A stretch of DNA of 64,000 nt from JAEUQQ01 sp963697285 (GCA_963697285.1 CAVONI010000002.1:248001-312000); one strand, 5' to 3'; numbered from the stretch's first letter, positions 1 through 9,749 are shown. Made by a program: numbers and translations. Notes: generated from the letters alone by a model not told the origin.

Positions 1-32
1 GCCAGGACGTCGTCGCCCGGCCGGATTCTCAT
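1..32 (-). CDS. Possible 5' end of a gene leaving the left edge
   Basis: An ATG at position 32 on the minus strand opens a frame reading MRIRPGDDVL before the window ends. A purine-rich stretch (GAAAGCAGC) lies just upstream, and the start faces away from the dipeptidase gene, so a divergent gene is plausible. Ten codons are too few to assign a family. A resemblance to the start of ribosomal protein L24 was considered but cannot be supported. Confidence 0.25.
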   Translation of the reverse strand, partial: MRIRPGDDVL

Positions 33-251
33 GCTGCTTTCACGGCGAGGGTCGCCGTGCAGGGCATCTTGGTGGAGTGTTTCGGGAGTGCAAGAACGTG
101 ACCATCATGTGAACGGTCTCCGCGCACGGCAGACGGGGCAACAGGGCGGCAACACCCGTCCGAAGTCTGCCGGCGACGGGCGTTTAGTCTGAGCATCGCG
201 CCATCCGTGTCGTCACGCTCCGTAGTAGCATCTCCCGCCAGGAGAGCCTTG

Positions 252-1512
252 ATGACAGCAGAACGTACTGGCGCGGTCCTGATGGCGGCGCTCGTGTTGG
301 TGGTGCCTGCCGGCGCGCAGACGAGTGCCGACCCGGCGCTGGTCGCGAAGGCCAGGGCCATTCACGAGCGCGTGATCACGCTCGACACCCACGACGACAT
401 CGACGTGCGGAACTTCACCGCCGAACGCAACTACAGCCAGCGCCTCGACAACCAGGTGAACCTGCCGAAGATGGAGGAAGGCGGCCTCGACGCCGCGTTC
501 TTCATCGTCTACGTCGGCCAGGGGCCGCTGACGCAGGAGGGCTACGACAAGGCCTACGCGCAGGCCATCGCAGAAGTTCGACGCCATCCACCGCCTGACC
601 GACATCTACGCGCCCACGCGCATCGGCCTGGCACTCTCCGCCGACGACGTGCGGACAATCGCCGCATCGGGCCGCAAGGTGGCGCTCATCGGCGTCGAGA
701 ACGCGTATTCGGTCGGCACGGACCTCTCGCGCATCAAGGCGTTCTACGACCGCGGCGGACGTTACATGTCGCTCGCGCACAACGGGCACAGCCAGTTCGC
801 CGATTCGAACACCGGTGAACGCGATGGCAAGTGGCTCCACAACGGGCTGAGCGACCTGGGCAAGCAGGCCATCGCCGAGATGAACCGCTGGGGCCTGATG
901 GTCGATCTCTCGCATCCCTCGAAGGCGGCCAACATGCAGACCATGGCGCTGTCGAAGGCGCCGGTCATCGCGTCGCACTCGGCGGCGCGCGCCGTGGCGA
1001 ATCACAGCCGCAACATGGATGACGAGGAATTGCTCGCGCTGCAGAAGAACGGCGGCGTGATCCAGGCCGTCGCGTTCGACAGTTACGTGAAGGTCAAGCC
1101 CCCAGACTCGCCGGAACGCGCCGCGGCACTCGCGGAGGTGCGCGCCGGCATGCCGGCGGGCGGGCCGGGCGAGATGACCGACGAGGCGCGCGCGCAGTTC
1201 CGATCACGCATGGCCGAACTGAACAAGCGATTCCCCCCGCCCCCGAAGGCCACGATCGCCCACTTCGTGGACCACATCGACTACCTCGTGAAGAAGATCG
1301 GCATCGACCACGTGGGGATCTCGTCGGACTTCGACGGCGGCGGCGGCGTGGACGGCTGGAACGGTGCCGACGAGACGTTCAACGTCACGCTCGAGCTCGT
1401 GCGCCGCGGCTACACCGAGGAACAGATCGGCAAGCTGTGGAGCGGCAACCTGCTGCGGGTCATGACCGACGTGCAGCGCGTGGCGCGGGAAATCCAGAAC
1501 GGCACCCGCTGA
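252..1512 (+). CDS. Secreted membrane dipeptidase, peptidase family M19 (frameshifted)
   Basis: Zinc-dependent dipeptidase of the renal dipeptidase family, predicted to hydrolyse dipeptides in the periplasm. The ATG at 252 follows a GGAG ribosome-binding site and opens a signal peptide ending near AGA-Q (residue 22). All M19 metal ligands are visible: HxD in LDTHDDID (about residues 47-49), the bridging Glu in IGVENAYS, His in DLSHPS, His in ASHSAARAV and Asp in SSDFDGGG. The reading frame changes near 570: upstream frame up to QAIA, downstream frame from KFDAIHRL. One extra base (or two missing) explains it. Joined, the protein has about 419 residues, normal for the family. Because everything on both sides is conserved, the break is probably a sequence error rather than a dead gene. 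Confidence 0.85.
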
Positions 1513-1551
1513 CGTGCCTCAATCACGTTGACGGCCGCGTGCCGGAAGGGC

Positions 1552-1644
1552 GGGCCGCGGGCCAGGCGCGGGGGCGCGGCCCCTACGCGAACACGTGTCG
1601 CGGGCCTCGGGCCGCGCGGGGGCGCGGCCCCTACACCTGGCCGG
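1552..1644. repeat. Palindromic repeat family 1, two tandem copies
   Basis: The second copy is a perfect hairpin at 1609-1630: arm GGGCCGCGC, loop GGGG, arm GCGCGGCCC, followed by the tail CTACACCTGGCCGG. The first copy (1552-1582) has the same right arm and CTAC tail start but a longer, imperfect loop. The same hairpin plus tail recurs elsewhere in this window in intergenic DNA. It fills most of the gap between the dipeptidase and the zinc-ribbon gene. Confidence 0.75.
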
Positions 1645-1700
1645 CTACCTCCTCGTCGACGCTGCCTCCGTGCCGATACCACCCGCTCGGCGTGGTCGAG

Positions 1701-1706
1701 TATGAT
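1701..1706 (+). promoter_or_regulatory. -10 element TATGAT, possibly for a leaderless mRNA
   Basis: TATGAT lies eight bases before the ATG of the zinc-ribbon gene, so transcription would start at or next to the start codon. No Shine-Dalgarno sequence and no convincing -35 box are seen. Leaderless initiation is an inference from this spacing. Confidence 0.35.
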
Positions 1707-1714
1707 CACGATTC

Positions 1715-2455
1715 ATGCATCCAGATTTGGCGCGTCTGATCGAGCTCCAGCGAATCACGTCGGCCATCGACGCGGCGACGAAGACGGTCACCGCTCATCC
1801 GCAGCGCCTGGCGGCCATCGACGCCTCCGTCGCCGCAGCCAGGAACGCGGTTGACGCCGCCAAGGCAGCCCTCGAGCAGCACGTGGCCGAGCGCAGGGCG
1901 GTCGAGAAGGACCTCGCCGTCGTCTCGGGACGACTCGAGCGCTACAAGGACCAGCTCATGGCGGTGAAGACGAACCGCGAGTTCCACGCGATGCAGACCG
2001 AGATGTCGTCGGCGCAGGAGTCGGTGCAGAAGTTCGAGGAACGCATCCTCGTGCTCATGATGCAGGCCGACGATGAACAGGCGACCCTCAAGACGGCTGA
2101 GCACGGCCTGAAGGCTGCCCTGGCCGCCGCCGATGCCGATCACAAGGCCATTGAAGCCGAAAGCAGCGCGCTGACAGTCAGCATCGCAGCGCTGCAGAAG
2201 GAACGCGACGCCGTGGCCGCGGAGCTTCCCGAGAACGCGCGGCGGCTCTTCGATGGCATCCGCGCCAAGCGCGGGATCGCGGTGGTGCAGATGATCAACG
2301 GCCACTGCGCCGAGTGCCACGTGCGCGTGCGTCCGATGGTTCTCGGCACGGTGAAGAAGAACGACGACATCGTGCTGTGCGACAACTGCGCACGCATCCT
2401 GTACCACGTGCCTCCGGCCGCACCGGCCGATGCCACGGCTCCATCGCCGGCGTGA
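1715..2455 (+). CDS. Coiled-coil protein with C-terminal C4 zinc ribbon (COG1579 type)
   Basis: The 246-residue product has a long charged alpha-helical region (about residues 10-180, heptad-like, rich in Ala, Glu, Lys and Arg), then a zinc ribbon with CAEC (198-201) and CDNC (222-225). This is the layout of the bacterial C4-type zinc-ribbon family (zf-RING_7, COG1579), thought to bind nucleic acid but without a settled role. The ATG at 1715 has a TATGAT box close upstream and no obvious ribosome-binding site. The gene converges with pgeF; a small GGCGCC hairpin (2460-2474) lies between their ends. Confidence 0.85.
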   Translation: MHPDLARLIELQRITSAIDAATKTVTAHPQRLAAIDASVAAARNAVDAAKAALEQHVAERRAVEKDLAVVSGRLERYKDQLMAVKTNREFHAMQTEMSSAQESVQKFEERILVLMMQADDEQATLKTAEHGLKAALAAADADHKAIEAESSALTVSIAALQKERDAVAAELPENARRLFDGIRAKRGIAVVQMINGHCAECHVRVRPMVLGTVKKNDDIVLCDNCARILYHVPPAAPADATAPSPA

Positions 2456-2524
2456 CCCGGGCGCCGCAGGCGCCTCGACACGGCACCGCAGCCCTCGCTG
2501 GCGCCACGAGGCCGGCGCTCACAA

Positions 2525-3328
2525 CTACGAGGCGCGCGGTCGAATAGCGGCTGCCATGCGCCCCGTCGCAGGTCCGTCGGCGCGATGCGAGAAGAACCAG
2601 TCGCGATGCTCGAGGGTGCAGGCGCCCATCACCACGACCGACTCGGCCGGCACACCGGCGGCAACCAGCTGATCGCTGTTGGCCGTCCACAGGTCCGCGT
2701 GCGGCTTCGGCCCCTGGCCATACACGAACCAGCGCGACAGCGCATCGGCGTCGTGCCCGGCGTCTCGAAACGCATCGACGACATCGAGGCCGACCTCGAA
2801 GCGCTCGGGCCCGGCGCTGGGACCGATGGCTGCCACGAGGTCGGCGGGGTTCGAGGCGTAGCGGGCGCGGAGGTCGGTGACCGTCGCTGCCGCGATTGAC
2901 GCGCACGTCCCTCGCCATCCCGCGTGCACTGCGGCGACGACGTGCGTGCGGCGATCGGCGATGAGGATCGGGACGCAATCGGCGACGCGCACCGACACGG
3001 CAATCGAGGGATCGTCGGTCACGAGCGCGTCGGCCTCGGGTGGATCCGGACCGCCGGGCACGGCGCGACCGGCCTCGACCGCCACGACGCCGCAGCCGTG
3101 CACCTGGTGGACGCGCGCGAGGCGCTCGGGCGCCACGCCGAGGATGTCGGCAACGTGGCGCCAGGCACGGGCCGACGCCGGGTCAGTGGCCCGGAAGTTG
3201 GCGTCGCGCGTCGTGAAGACGTGCGCGGCAACTTCGGCCAGGGGGCGGCAGACCAGGGCGCGGCCGAGCGGCGTATCAACCACCTCGACGCGCGCATCGA
3301 ACGGATGCACACTCACGGTGCGCATCAT
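2525..3328 (-). CDS. pgeF: Peptidoglycan editing factor / multicopper-like purine nucleosidase PgeF (YfiH)
   Basis: A 267-residue member of the YfiH/laccase-domain family (Cu-oxidase_4). Family members act on purine nucleosides, and PgeF in E. coli prevents L-Ser replacing L-Ala in the peptidoglycan stem. The metal ligands are visible as His in VHQVHGCG, Cys in RVADCVPI and His in AVHAGWRG; the C-terminal CTLEHRDWFFSHR motif is also present. In the usual IGPCIG loop the Cys is replaced (IGPSAGP), a variation seen in the family. It is divergent from acpS with only a 32-bp gap, so the two starts share a promoter region. Confidence 0.88.
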   Translation of the reverse strand: MMRTVSVHPFDARVEVVDTPLGRALVCRPLAEVAAHVFTTRDANFRATDPASARAWRHVADILGVAPERLARVHQVHGCGVVAVEAGRAVPGGPDPPEADALVTDDPSIAVSVRVADCVPILIADRRTHVVAAVHAGWRGTCASIAAATVTDLRARYASNPADLVAAIGPSAGPERFEVGLDVVDAFRDAGHDADALSRWFVYGQGPKPHADLWTANSDQLVAAGVPAESVVVMGACTLEHRDWFFSHRADGPATGRMAAAIRPRAS

Positions 3329-3360
3329 CGCACGGGCACAGACCCGCGAGGACCCGTCTC

Positions 3361-3741
3361 ATGGACATCGTCGGCATCGGCATCGATGCCTGTGAAATCG
3401 ACCGCATCGCCGCGTCGCTCGCCAAGTACGGCGATCGCTTCCTGCGCCGGATCTACACCGAAGGCGAGATTGCCTACTGCAACCGGAAGCGCGACCCCGC
3501 GCCATCGCTCGCCGCGCGCTTCGCCGCGAAGGAAGCCGCCGCGAAGGCGCTCGGGACCGGCCTCTCGCGCGGCGTGTTCTGGACGGATCTCGAGGTCGTC
3601 CGCGGCAGGGGCGGCCCCCCGGTGCTGGTCTTCCACGGCGGCGCGGCTGAGCGACTCGCCGTCGTCGGCGCCTCGTCGTCGCTCCTCACGCTGACGCACG
3701 CCCGCGACCTCGCGTTCGCACAGGTCATGCTGCTCCGCTGA
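3361..3741 (+). CDS. acpS: Holo-[acyl-carrier-protein] synthase AcpS
   Basis: Transfers 4'-phosphopantetheine from CoA to a serine of acyl carrier protein, activating it for fatty-acid synthesis. The protein has 126 residues, the normal AcpS length. The N-terminal GIGIDACEID motif supplies the Mg-binding Asp (D9), and RFAAKEAAAKALG gives the Glu58/Lys62 pair. The ATG at 3361 fits the family start (MDIVGIG). No Shine-Dalgarno is obvious; the gene is divergent from pgeF and is followed by a 464-bp gene-poor stretch. Confidence 0.93.
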   Translation: MDIVGIGIDACEIDRIAASLAKYGDRFLRRIYTEGEIAYCNRKRDPAPSLAARFAAKEAAAKALGTGLSRGVFWTDLEVVRGRGGPPVLVFHGGAAERLAVVGASSSLLTLTHARDLAFAQVMLLR

Positions 3742-4205
3742 CACCGTTCAGCCGACGTGCCCGGGCATGCAACGCAAGACCCACCGGCGGCAACGTGCCC
3801 GGGCCGCACTGGGGTGCGGCCCCTACACCTGGCCGGTGAATCTGACCTCGCCATCCTGACGTCGGGCGCTTGCGGAGCCCCGGCGACGGGCTCACCGGAC
3901 CGCGTGCCGAGCGCGCATCAGGTCGAGGTGCTGGCGCGTCTGCCGGTCGATACGGCGTTGAACGAGGGACTCCTCTGGCACCCGCCGTTGTCGTCCGCAA
4001 CCTCGCGGATGCGGGGTTCTCGCCTCGCGGAATGCGCGCCACGCTGCGATCTTCCCTCGCTGCACGGTCTTGCGCGATCACGCTCACGGCGAGGCGCTGG
4101 CCCACGCCGTGCACTCCCCTGCAGCGTCTGCTGCGCGCGAGCCAGGGTAGTCGATGGAGTCGGTCGATCGACGTTCCCACGCGCGCCTTCGCATGGGAGT
4201 CAACG
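3742..4205. other. 464-bp intergenic region with one family-1 palindrome
   Basis: Only a family-1 hairpin near its start is recognisable. Open frames here are not convincing: they have no ribosome-binding site, biased arginine/serine composition and no family resemblance. The last part may hold the promoter of the small gene starting at 4206, but I cannot point to a clear -10/-35 pair. Confidence 0.5.
3801..3836 (+). repeat. Palindromic repeat family 1, forward copy
   Basis: Perfect 9-bp arms GGGCCGCAC and GTGCGGCCC around TGGG (3801-3822), followed by the conserved tail CTACACCTGGCCGG (3823-3836). Confidence 0.8.
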
Positions 4206-4514
4206 ATGGTGGTGAAGTTCACGCTCAACGACAAGGGCAACCCGCCCGGCAAGCTCGCCGACGCCGAGGTGCACTTCGACAGTGACGTCCTCGCCGGACT
4301 CAAGCTCGTCGGGTTCGCGATCTGGGAACGGCGCGACGGCAGCGGCCGCAACGTCACGTTCCCGTCGCGCCAGTATTCGGTCAACGGTGAGCGACGCAGC
4401 TTCGCGCTGCTGCGCCCCGTGGTCGATCAGCACGCGCAGGATCAGCTGCGCGACAGCATCCTTGCAGCGTTCATCGCTTTCGAGGCCGAACAACACCTCG
4501 CCATGACCGGCTAG
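4206..4514 (+). CDS. Small conserved-looking protein, possibly SpoVG-like
   Basis: The ATG at 4206 opens a 102-residue soluble protein. The frame stays open far upstream, but only from here does it look protein-like. The order of elements (a strand containing KLADAEVHFD, then LKLVGFAIWE, then a G..VTFPSRQ segment, then a C-terminal helix) recalls the SpoVG fold (A.I.L..., ...V.MPSR...), a small nucleic-acid-binding regulator. This is a weak pattern-level resemblance. The gene stands alone between two copies of palindromic repeat family 1. Coding status is moderately supported by codon use; the function is unknown. Confidence 0.5.
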   Translation: MVVKFTLNDKGNPPGKLADAEVHFDSDVLAGLKLVGFAIWERRDGSGRNVTFPSRQYSVNGERRSFALLRPVVDQHAQDQLRDSILAAFIAFEAEQHLAMTG

Positions 4515-4614
4515 CGACGGCTGTCACCGGGATGGGCGCGTGGCCGACCGGTGGGTGAGCGTGATGACGACAGGTGGGTGAGGATTCGGTACACCGGCGA
4601 TTCGTGTGTGGGAT

Positions 4615-4642
4615 GTGTAGGGGCCGCACCCCTGTGCGGCCC
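4615..4642 (-). repeat. Palindromic repeat family 1, reverse copy
   Basis: The hairpin has arms GGGCCGCAC (4621-4629) and GTGCGGCCC (4634-4642), with GTGTAG preceding it. This is the reverse complement of the CTACAC tail start seen in the forward copies. It abuts the 3' end of the following minus-strand gene, whose stop is at 4646. Confidence 0.75.
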
Positions 4643-4645
4643 TGA

Positions 4646-6512
4646 TCACCTGCGCAACAGTTGCGGACTCCACCTGGCGCCCGCCTCGAAGCGGGCGCGG
4701 TCGGGCAACTCGTAGGCGCGGGCGCGCTGCGGGGGTGCCGTCTCGAAATGAGCCGGCCAGTCGAGGCCCGCCCATGGACCGCGACCGGCGAAGCGGGCGC
4801 GGAAGACGGGCTCCTCTTCGGCGTCCACGAGGATCACCGGCGTCACCCCGCGCGCGGTGAACCACGCGAAGGCGCCATCGAGGGCGTCAGGGTCGATGAG
4901 ATCCCACCGCACGACCGGCGCGCCCGTGTGAAACAGCACGGCGCCACCGTGCTGCTGCGTGACGAACACACGCGACGCCGCATCGGACTGGTAGGCGTGT
5001 GCGAGCAACTCGTGACGCGCGTCGATCGTGCGGCGCTCGAAGACGCCGCGTGCCGATGCGTCGCGAACGCCGACACCGACGACGAGGCCGCAGAGCATCG
5101 CCGTCGCCGTCATCCTCGCGCTGCCACGCGGGGCTCGTTCCAGCAAGGGGTCGAGCGCTGTCGCGGCAGCGATGGCAACGAGCGGAAACGACGGAAGGAG
5201 GAAGCGCAGGTAGGTCCAGTTCTCGAAGGGAGCGTAGACGAGATACGCGCCGACGTTGATCGCGACCACGCCTGCGAGCGCGAGGATGGCCGGGCGTGCA
5301 TCACGCTGGGCACGTTCGGCCGGCCGCGCGAACGGCCGCCACGCGATGAGGAACAGCACGGCGCCCAGCAAGGCCGCGATGGCGGCGATGGGATGCACGT
5401 CGGCAATCCATCCGAAGTAGCGGGCGATGTTCGTGGCGACGTACGAAAGGCTGAAGAGATCCGAGGCCGACCCATAGCCCGACTCGAGCGGATGGCCATA
5501 GAGCGTGTAGTTCAGCCACGCGGCTCCGACCACGGCCGGCAGCGCGCCCAGCACGAACGCCGCCGCTCGACGGATGCGCCTCGTGGAGCGGTCCGACGCA
5601 GGGTGGCCGGCGGCGGCGGAGGCAGAGGCAGAGGGGCGGTGCGTGAAGAGCAGAACCAACAGCAGGGCGCCAGCAATCGGCGCCAGGTTTGGTCGAGTCA
5701 GGATGGCAACGCCGGTCGCGAGCCCGCTGGCGGTACTCCACCGCGTGGTGCCGGACAGCGCGCAGGTCACGGCCAGCATCCACCAGGCTGTCGCGGGTAC
5801 GTCAGACATGGGCTGCACGGCGTGGAACAGGAAGACGGGGCTCGCGGCCATGCCGCAGGCGGCCAGCAGGGCGGCGCGCGGCGAGGTGAGGCGCGCCCCG
5901 ACGAGGAACGTCACGAAGACCACCGTGGCGGCGAGCGATGGGCACCACGAGCGTCCAGGCACGGGGATGAACGCGCATCGCGGCGGCGAACACGAGCGGC
6001 AATCCGGGCGGATACGTTGGCACGAGGCGCAGTGGTGTGCGGCCGGGACGGAATCCCAAGGGCGCCATGGTCCGCAGCGCGTCCGGCCACGGGGCCTCTG
6101 CGGCGAGCGGTTGTGCAATCGAGGTCGACCCGGCGGCGAAGAGCTTCGCCGCGTTGAGATACCCGGAGGCATCAGCGCCCGCAGCGCTCTCGGTCCCGTA
6201 CGCCCACGCGACGAGGCCGGCAGACAGGGCAACGGCGATTGCGGCCGTGCGGTGTCGGCGAGTAGACGTGCTGTCTGGCTGAGCCCCTTGTGCAGGCGTT
6301 CGGCGGAACCACGCGGCAGCCAGGGTGAACACCACGCCGATACCGAGCGCGGTCCACGGCTCCCTGAGGCCGACAGTAGCCACCCGAAGGTGGGCGACCC
6401 CACCCCCGGCTGCGGCTATTGCCGTGGCCACGAAGACCCCGGCGGCGCCGACGGCTGCGCACGCTGGTGCGAGACGTGGTGCCGTCACGAGGCGCTGGGG
6501 GCCGATGGTCAC
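4646..6512 (-). CDS. GT-C family integral membrane glycosyltransferase (GT39/ArnT-like, frameshifted)
   Basis: Predicted polytopic membrane protein of about 620 residues that would use a polyprenyl-phosphate sugar donor at the outer face of the membrane. The N-terminal half (frame starting at a GTG at 6512) has several hydrophobic segments and an acidic first loop (GADASGYLN), as GT-C enzymes do. Near 5940 the frame changes from LVVP to SLAATVVFVTF. The C-terminal half continues with further membrane segments and ends in a soluble domain. The GTG start lies three bases after the stop of the upstream radical SAM gene, so the two are probably one operon. One extra base (or two missing) explains the break. 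The substrate is unknown. Confidence 0.75.
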
Positions 6513-6516
6513 ACGA

Positions 6517-8268
6517 TTACGGGATGACCGGCAGGAACCGTTCGCTGTCGGCGTGGCGCTTGGGCGGCAGGGTCCACTCTTCGCGGAGGCCCTTGTCGAA
6601 CTCGTTGCGATAGAAGCTCTGCTTCAGGCCGCCGTCGATGATGTCCCAGGGCAGGATGGCGTCGGCACTGCGGTCACGGAAGATGTAGAAGTCGGCGTCG
6701 ATGCCGGTCTCGGCGACGGCAGCACGCCAGTTGCCACCGTTGCGTTCGGCGGCCTCGATGATGGGCGCGACGCGGCGGTCGCCCAGCGAGAGCAACGCCT
6801 GGTAGTACGAGTGTCGCTCCGACTTGATCGTGAAGTAGACGTTGTCGAGATTCGCCGTCAGTTGCCGCAGGCGCTTCACCTTCTTGTCGGTGATGGCGGG
6901 ATCCTCCATGGGCAACCACTGGTACGCGGTACCCGGCTTGGGGATGAGCGGGTTGACGCTCGCGACGATGCGCCCGATGCGCCCCCTCGGGCGCGCGTGC
7001 CTCAGCATGATCTCGCGCAACTCGACCGTGAGGTCGCGGATGGCCACGAGGTCGTCGTCGGTCTCGGTCGGAAGCCCGATCATGTAGTAGAGCTTCAGGT
7101 TCTCGACGCCGTTGGCGAAGATCACCTCGGCACGCTCGAGGATCTCGGCGTTCGTCACGGTCTTGTTGATGACACGTCGCAGTCGGTCGGAACCTGTCTC
7201 CGGGGCAATCGTGATCGACCGTTCACCGCTCTCCACGAGCAGGCCCACGATCGTGTCGGTGAGGTCATCCATGCGGAGCGACGCCGGGCTGATGCCGTAG
7301 CCCATCGCGAGCAGCGACCGCAGGATGTGCTCGATGTCGGGGTGGTCGCACAAGGCGATCGAGACGAGGCCCGTGCGGTTCGCATACGGCCTGGCAGCCG
7401 TCGCCAGTTCGAGGATCCGCTCGGTGTTGAACGGCCGGACGGGCAGGTAGTTGTACCCTGCCCAGCAGAACCGGCACAGGTTGGCGCAGCCCCGCACGAC
7501 CTCGATCAGGAAGCGCGAGCCGAACTCGGTGTCGGGCGTGAAGATCGACGTGCTCGGCGGATCGAGTTTCTCGGTGGCCTTGACCGCTGCCTTCTTCACC
7601 GGCACGGGGGCGCCGGTGCCTTCGCGCGGCACGACCCGCGCGATGGTCCCGCGATCGTCGTGCACGACGTCGTAGAACGACGGGATGTAGAACCCGCGCT
7701 GCGGCGCCAGCGTGCGGAGCACCTCGTCGCGGCTCGAGGCGCCAGACACGGCTTCGACGAGCGCGGGGACCAGGTGTTCGCCCTCGCCGGCGGCGATGAC
7801 GTCGGCAAACAGCGCCAGCGGTTCCGGGTTGACGAAGGTGACCGCCCCGCCGATGACCACCAACGGCTGACGCTTGTGTCGTTGCGCGGCGTAGACGGGC
7901 AGTCCCGCCAGCTTGAGCATCGTGAGGACGTTGGTGTAGTCCCACTCGAACGACACCGAGAACGCCACGATGTCGAAGTCGGCCAGGCGGCGTCTGCGAC
8001 TCGAGGGTGACGAGCCTGTCGTCGCGCCGCAGCATCTCGGCCAGTTCCTGCTTGGGCGGCAGGAACACGCGCTCGCAGACGACGTCGTCGATGTCATTGA
8101 AGAGCCGGTAGACCGTCTGCAGCCCGAGGCTCGACATGCCCACGTAGTAGGTATTCGGAAACGCGAGTGCCACGCGGAGGCGGCCCGCGTGGGGCTTGGT
8201 GACGTAGCCGACCTCGCGTGCGAGGGTGGCACGCGCGCGGTCGCGCAAGTCCGGGATCGGTGGTTTCA
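6517..8268 (-). CDS. Radical SAM protein, TIGR03960-like, B12-binding-like N-terminus (frameshifted)
   Basis: The joined product of about 583 residues starts at the ATG at 8268 (MKPPIPDL). The N-terminal part resembles a B12-binding-type Rossmann domain (VALAFPNTYYVGMSSLG; later ADFDIVAFSVSFEWDYTN). The core has the [4Fe-4S] motif CANLCRFCWAG with C-x3-C-x2-C spacing. This arrangement is that of the TIGR03960 family, often found next to dcw or ribosomal genes; its substrate is not established. The frame changes near 7985 between LESQTP and LADFDIVAF, consistent with one extra base. It lies downstream of ftsZ, separated by a strong hairpin, and upstream of the GT-C gene. Confidence 0.82.
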
Positions 8269-8378
8269 TGATGGTCTGGAGCGACGCCTGCGCCTGACGA
8301 GGCGGCGCACGCCTGTTCCGTGGGTGCTCCGAGTGTACCACCGTCGCGAGGTCAGCCGGGGTGCCAGGCGGTGCCGGT

Positions 8379-8406
8379 GCCGGGGCGCAGGTGGCTGCGC
8401 CCCGGC
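8379..8406 (-). terminator. Strong hairpin just after ftsZ
   Basis: A perfect 12-bp stem (GCCGGGGCGCAG / CTGCGCCCCGGC) with a 4-base loop begins ten bases after the ftsZ stop codon. No U-tract follows, so it may be a GC-only terminator, an mRNA-stabilising 3' structure or a processing site. Its place at the end of the dcw cluster favours a 3'-end role. Confidence 0.5.
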
Positions 8407-8415
8407 CAGCGTAGC

Positions 8416-9681
8416 CTACTCCTGTCGCCGCAGGAAGGCCGGCACTTCGAACGGCGACGCGTCGATGTCGACTTCTGCGCCCGTGGTGGCTTCGCGCAAC
8501 CGGGCTGCGGGAAGCTCGATGGTAGGACGTCGGCCCACCTGCGCCCGCGCCCCGCCGGTCACGCGTTCGGCCGCCTGCTCCTGCTTGAGGCCGGCGTAGT
8601 AGGTCAGGTCGACCGGTGTGGTCGTCTGTGTCGGCTGTTGCTGCTGCACCGGCTGGCGGTCGAATCCCGTCGCGATGACGGTGATCTTCACGCGCCCTTC
8701 CATCCGCGGATCGACCACGGCGCCGAAGATGATGTTGGCGTCCTCGTGCGCAGCTTCCTGGATGATGGTCGAGGCCTCGCTCACCTCCATGAGCGAGATG
8801 TCGGGGCCACCCGTCACGTTGATGATCACGCCACGCGCGCCGTTGACCGACGCGTCCTCGAGCAGCGGGCTCGAGATCGCCATCTTCGCGGCCTGCACGG
8901 CACGGTCTTCGCCCGTCGCGGTGCCCGTGCCCATGATGGCGAGCCCCATGCCCGACATGATCGTCTTCACGTCGGCGAAGTCGAGGTTGATGAGGCCGGG
9001 GACCAGGATCAGGTCGGAGATGCCCTGGATCGCCTGCCGCAGCACGTCGTCGGCGGCGGCAAACGCCTCGGAGAGCGGTGTGCGACGATCGATGGTCGAC
9101 AGCAGGCGCTCGTTCGGGATGGTGATGACGGTGTCGACGCAGTCGCGCAGGTCGTTGAGCCCGCGCTCGGCCTGCTGCATGCGCCGCTTGCCCTCGAACT
9201 TGAACGGCTTGGTCACCACGGCAATCGTCAGGGCCCCGAGTTCGGTGGCCAGGCTGGCGATGACAGGCGCGGCCCCCGTGCCGGTGCCGCCACCAAGCCC
9301 CGTGGTGACGAACACCATGTCGGCGCCGTCGAGCGCCTCGATCAGCTTCTCGGTGTCTTCGAGCGCGGCTTCGCGGCCGATCAACGGATCCGCGCCGGCG
9401 CCGAGGCCCTTGGTGAGCTTCTCGCCGATCTGGATCTTCACCGCCGCGGCGTTCTGCTGCAGCGCCTGCAGGTCGGTGTTGCAGACGATGAACTCGACGC
9501 CCTCGAGACCGGCCTGCACCATGCGGTTGACCGCATTGCTGCCGCCTCCTCCCACGCCAACGACCTTGATCCGCGCGCCCGACCGCAGTGGCCGGTCGAG
9601 CTTCAGCCGCAGTTCACCGTGCGTCTTCCAGTTGCCCTGGCCCTGAAGGCCGTTCGCGGTCTGCGACTGGGGCTGTTCCAT
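8416..9681 (-). CDS. ftsZ: Cell division protein FtsZ
   Basis: Tubulin-like GTPase that polymerises into the Z ring at the division site. The 421-residue protein has the nucleotide-binding GGGGSNAVN (44-52), the tubulin signature GGGTGTG (130-136) and the T7-loop region NLDFADVKTIM. A variable linker is rich in Gln and Thr (QPVQQQQPTQTTTP). The C-terminal peptide EVPAFLRRQE binds FtsA and other partners. I chose the ATG at 9681 (MEQPQSQT) because GGGAGG lies eight bases upstream. It is the last gene of the dcw cluster; a family-1 palindrome sits between ftsA and ftsZ. Confidence 0.97.
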   Translation of the reverse strand: MEQPQSQTANGLQGQGNWKTHGELRLKLDRPLRSGARIKVVGVGGGGSNAVNRMVQAGLEGVEFIVCNTDLQALQQNAAAVKIQIGEKLTKGLGAGADPLIGREAALEDTEKLIEALDGADMVFVTTGLGGGTGTGAAPVIASLATELGALTIAVVTKPFKFEGKRRMQQAERGLNDLRDCVDTVITIPNERLLSTIDRRTPLSEAFAAADDVLRQAIQGISDLILVPGLINLDFADVKTIMSGMGLAIMGTGTATGEDRAVQAAKMAISSPLLEDASVNGARGVIINVTGGPDISLMEVSEASTIIQEAAHEDANIIFGAVVDPRMEGRVKITVIATGFDRQPVQQQQPTQTTTPVDLTYYAGLKQEQAAERVTGGARAQVGRRPTIELPAARLREATTGAEVDIDASPFEVPAFLRRQE

Positions 9682-9749
9682 GACGAATCCTCCCGATCCT
9701 GATCGACGTGCCGCCGCACCGGAGTGCGGACCACATGTTTTCAATTCAC

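Noticed and set aside
1..32. Ribosomal protein L24 at the left edge
   Set aside because: Only ten codons are available and there is no ribosomal operon context.
29..361. Minus-strand open frame across the left region
   Set aside because: Overlaps the dipeptidase signal peptide, has no ribosome-binding site and no family resemblance.
3757..4215. Possible gene in the acpS downstream gap
   Set aside because: The frame contains a family-1 palindrome and low-complexity composition, with no start signal.
567..7990. Programmed +1 frameshifting as a shared regulatory device
   Set aside because: Breaks occur in unrelated gene types, at different codons and without a common slippery site; sequence error explains them more simply.
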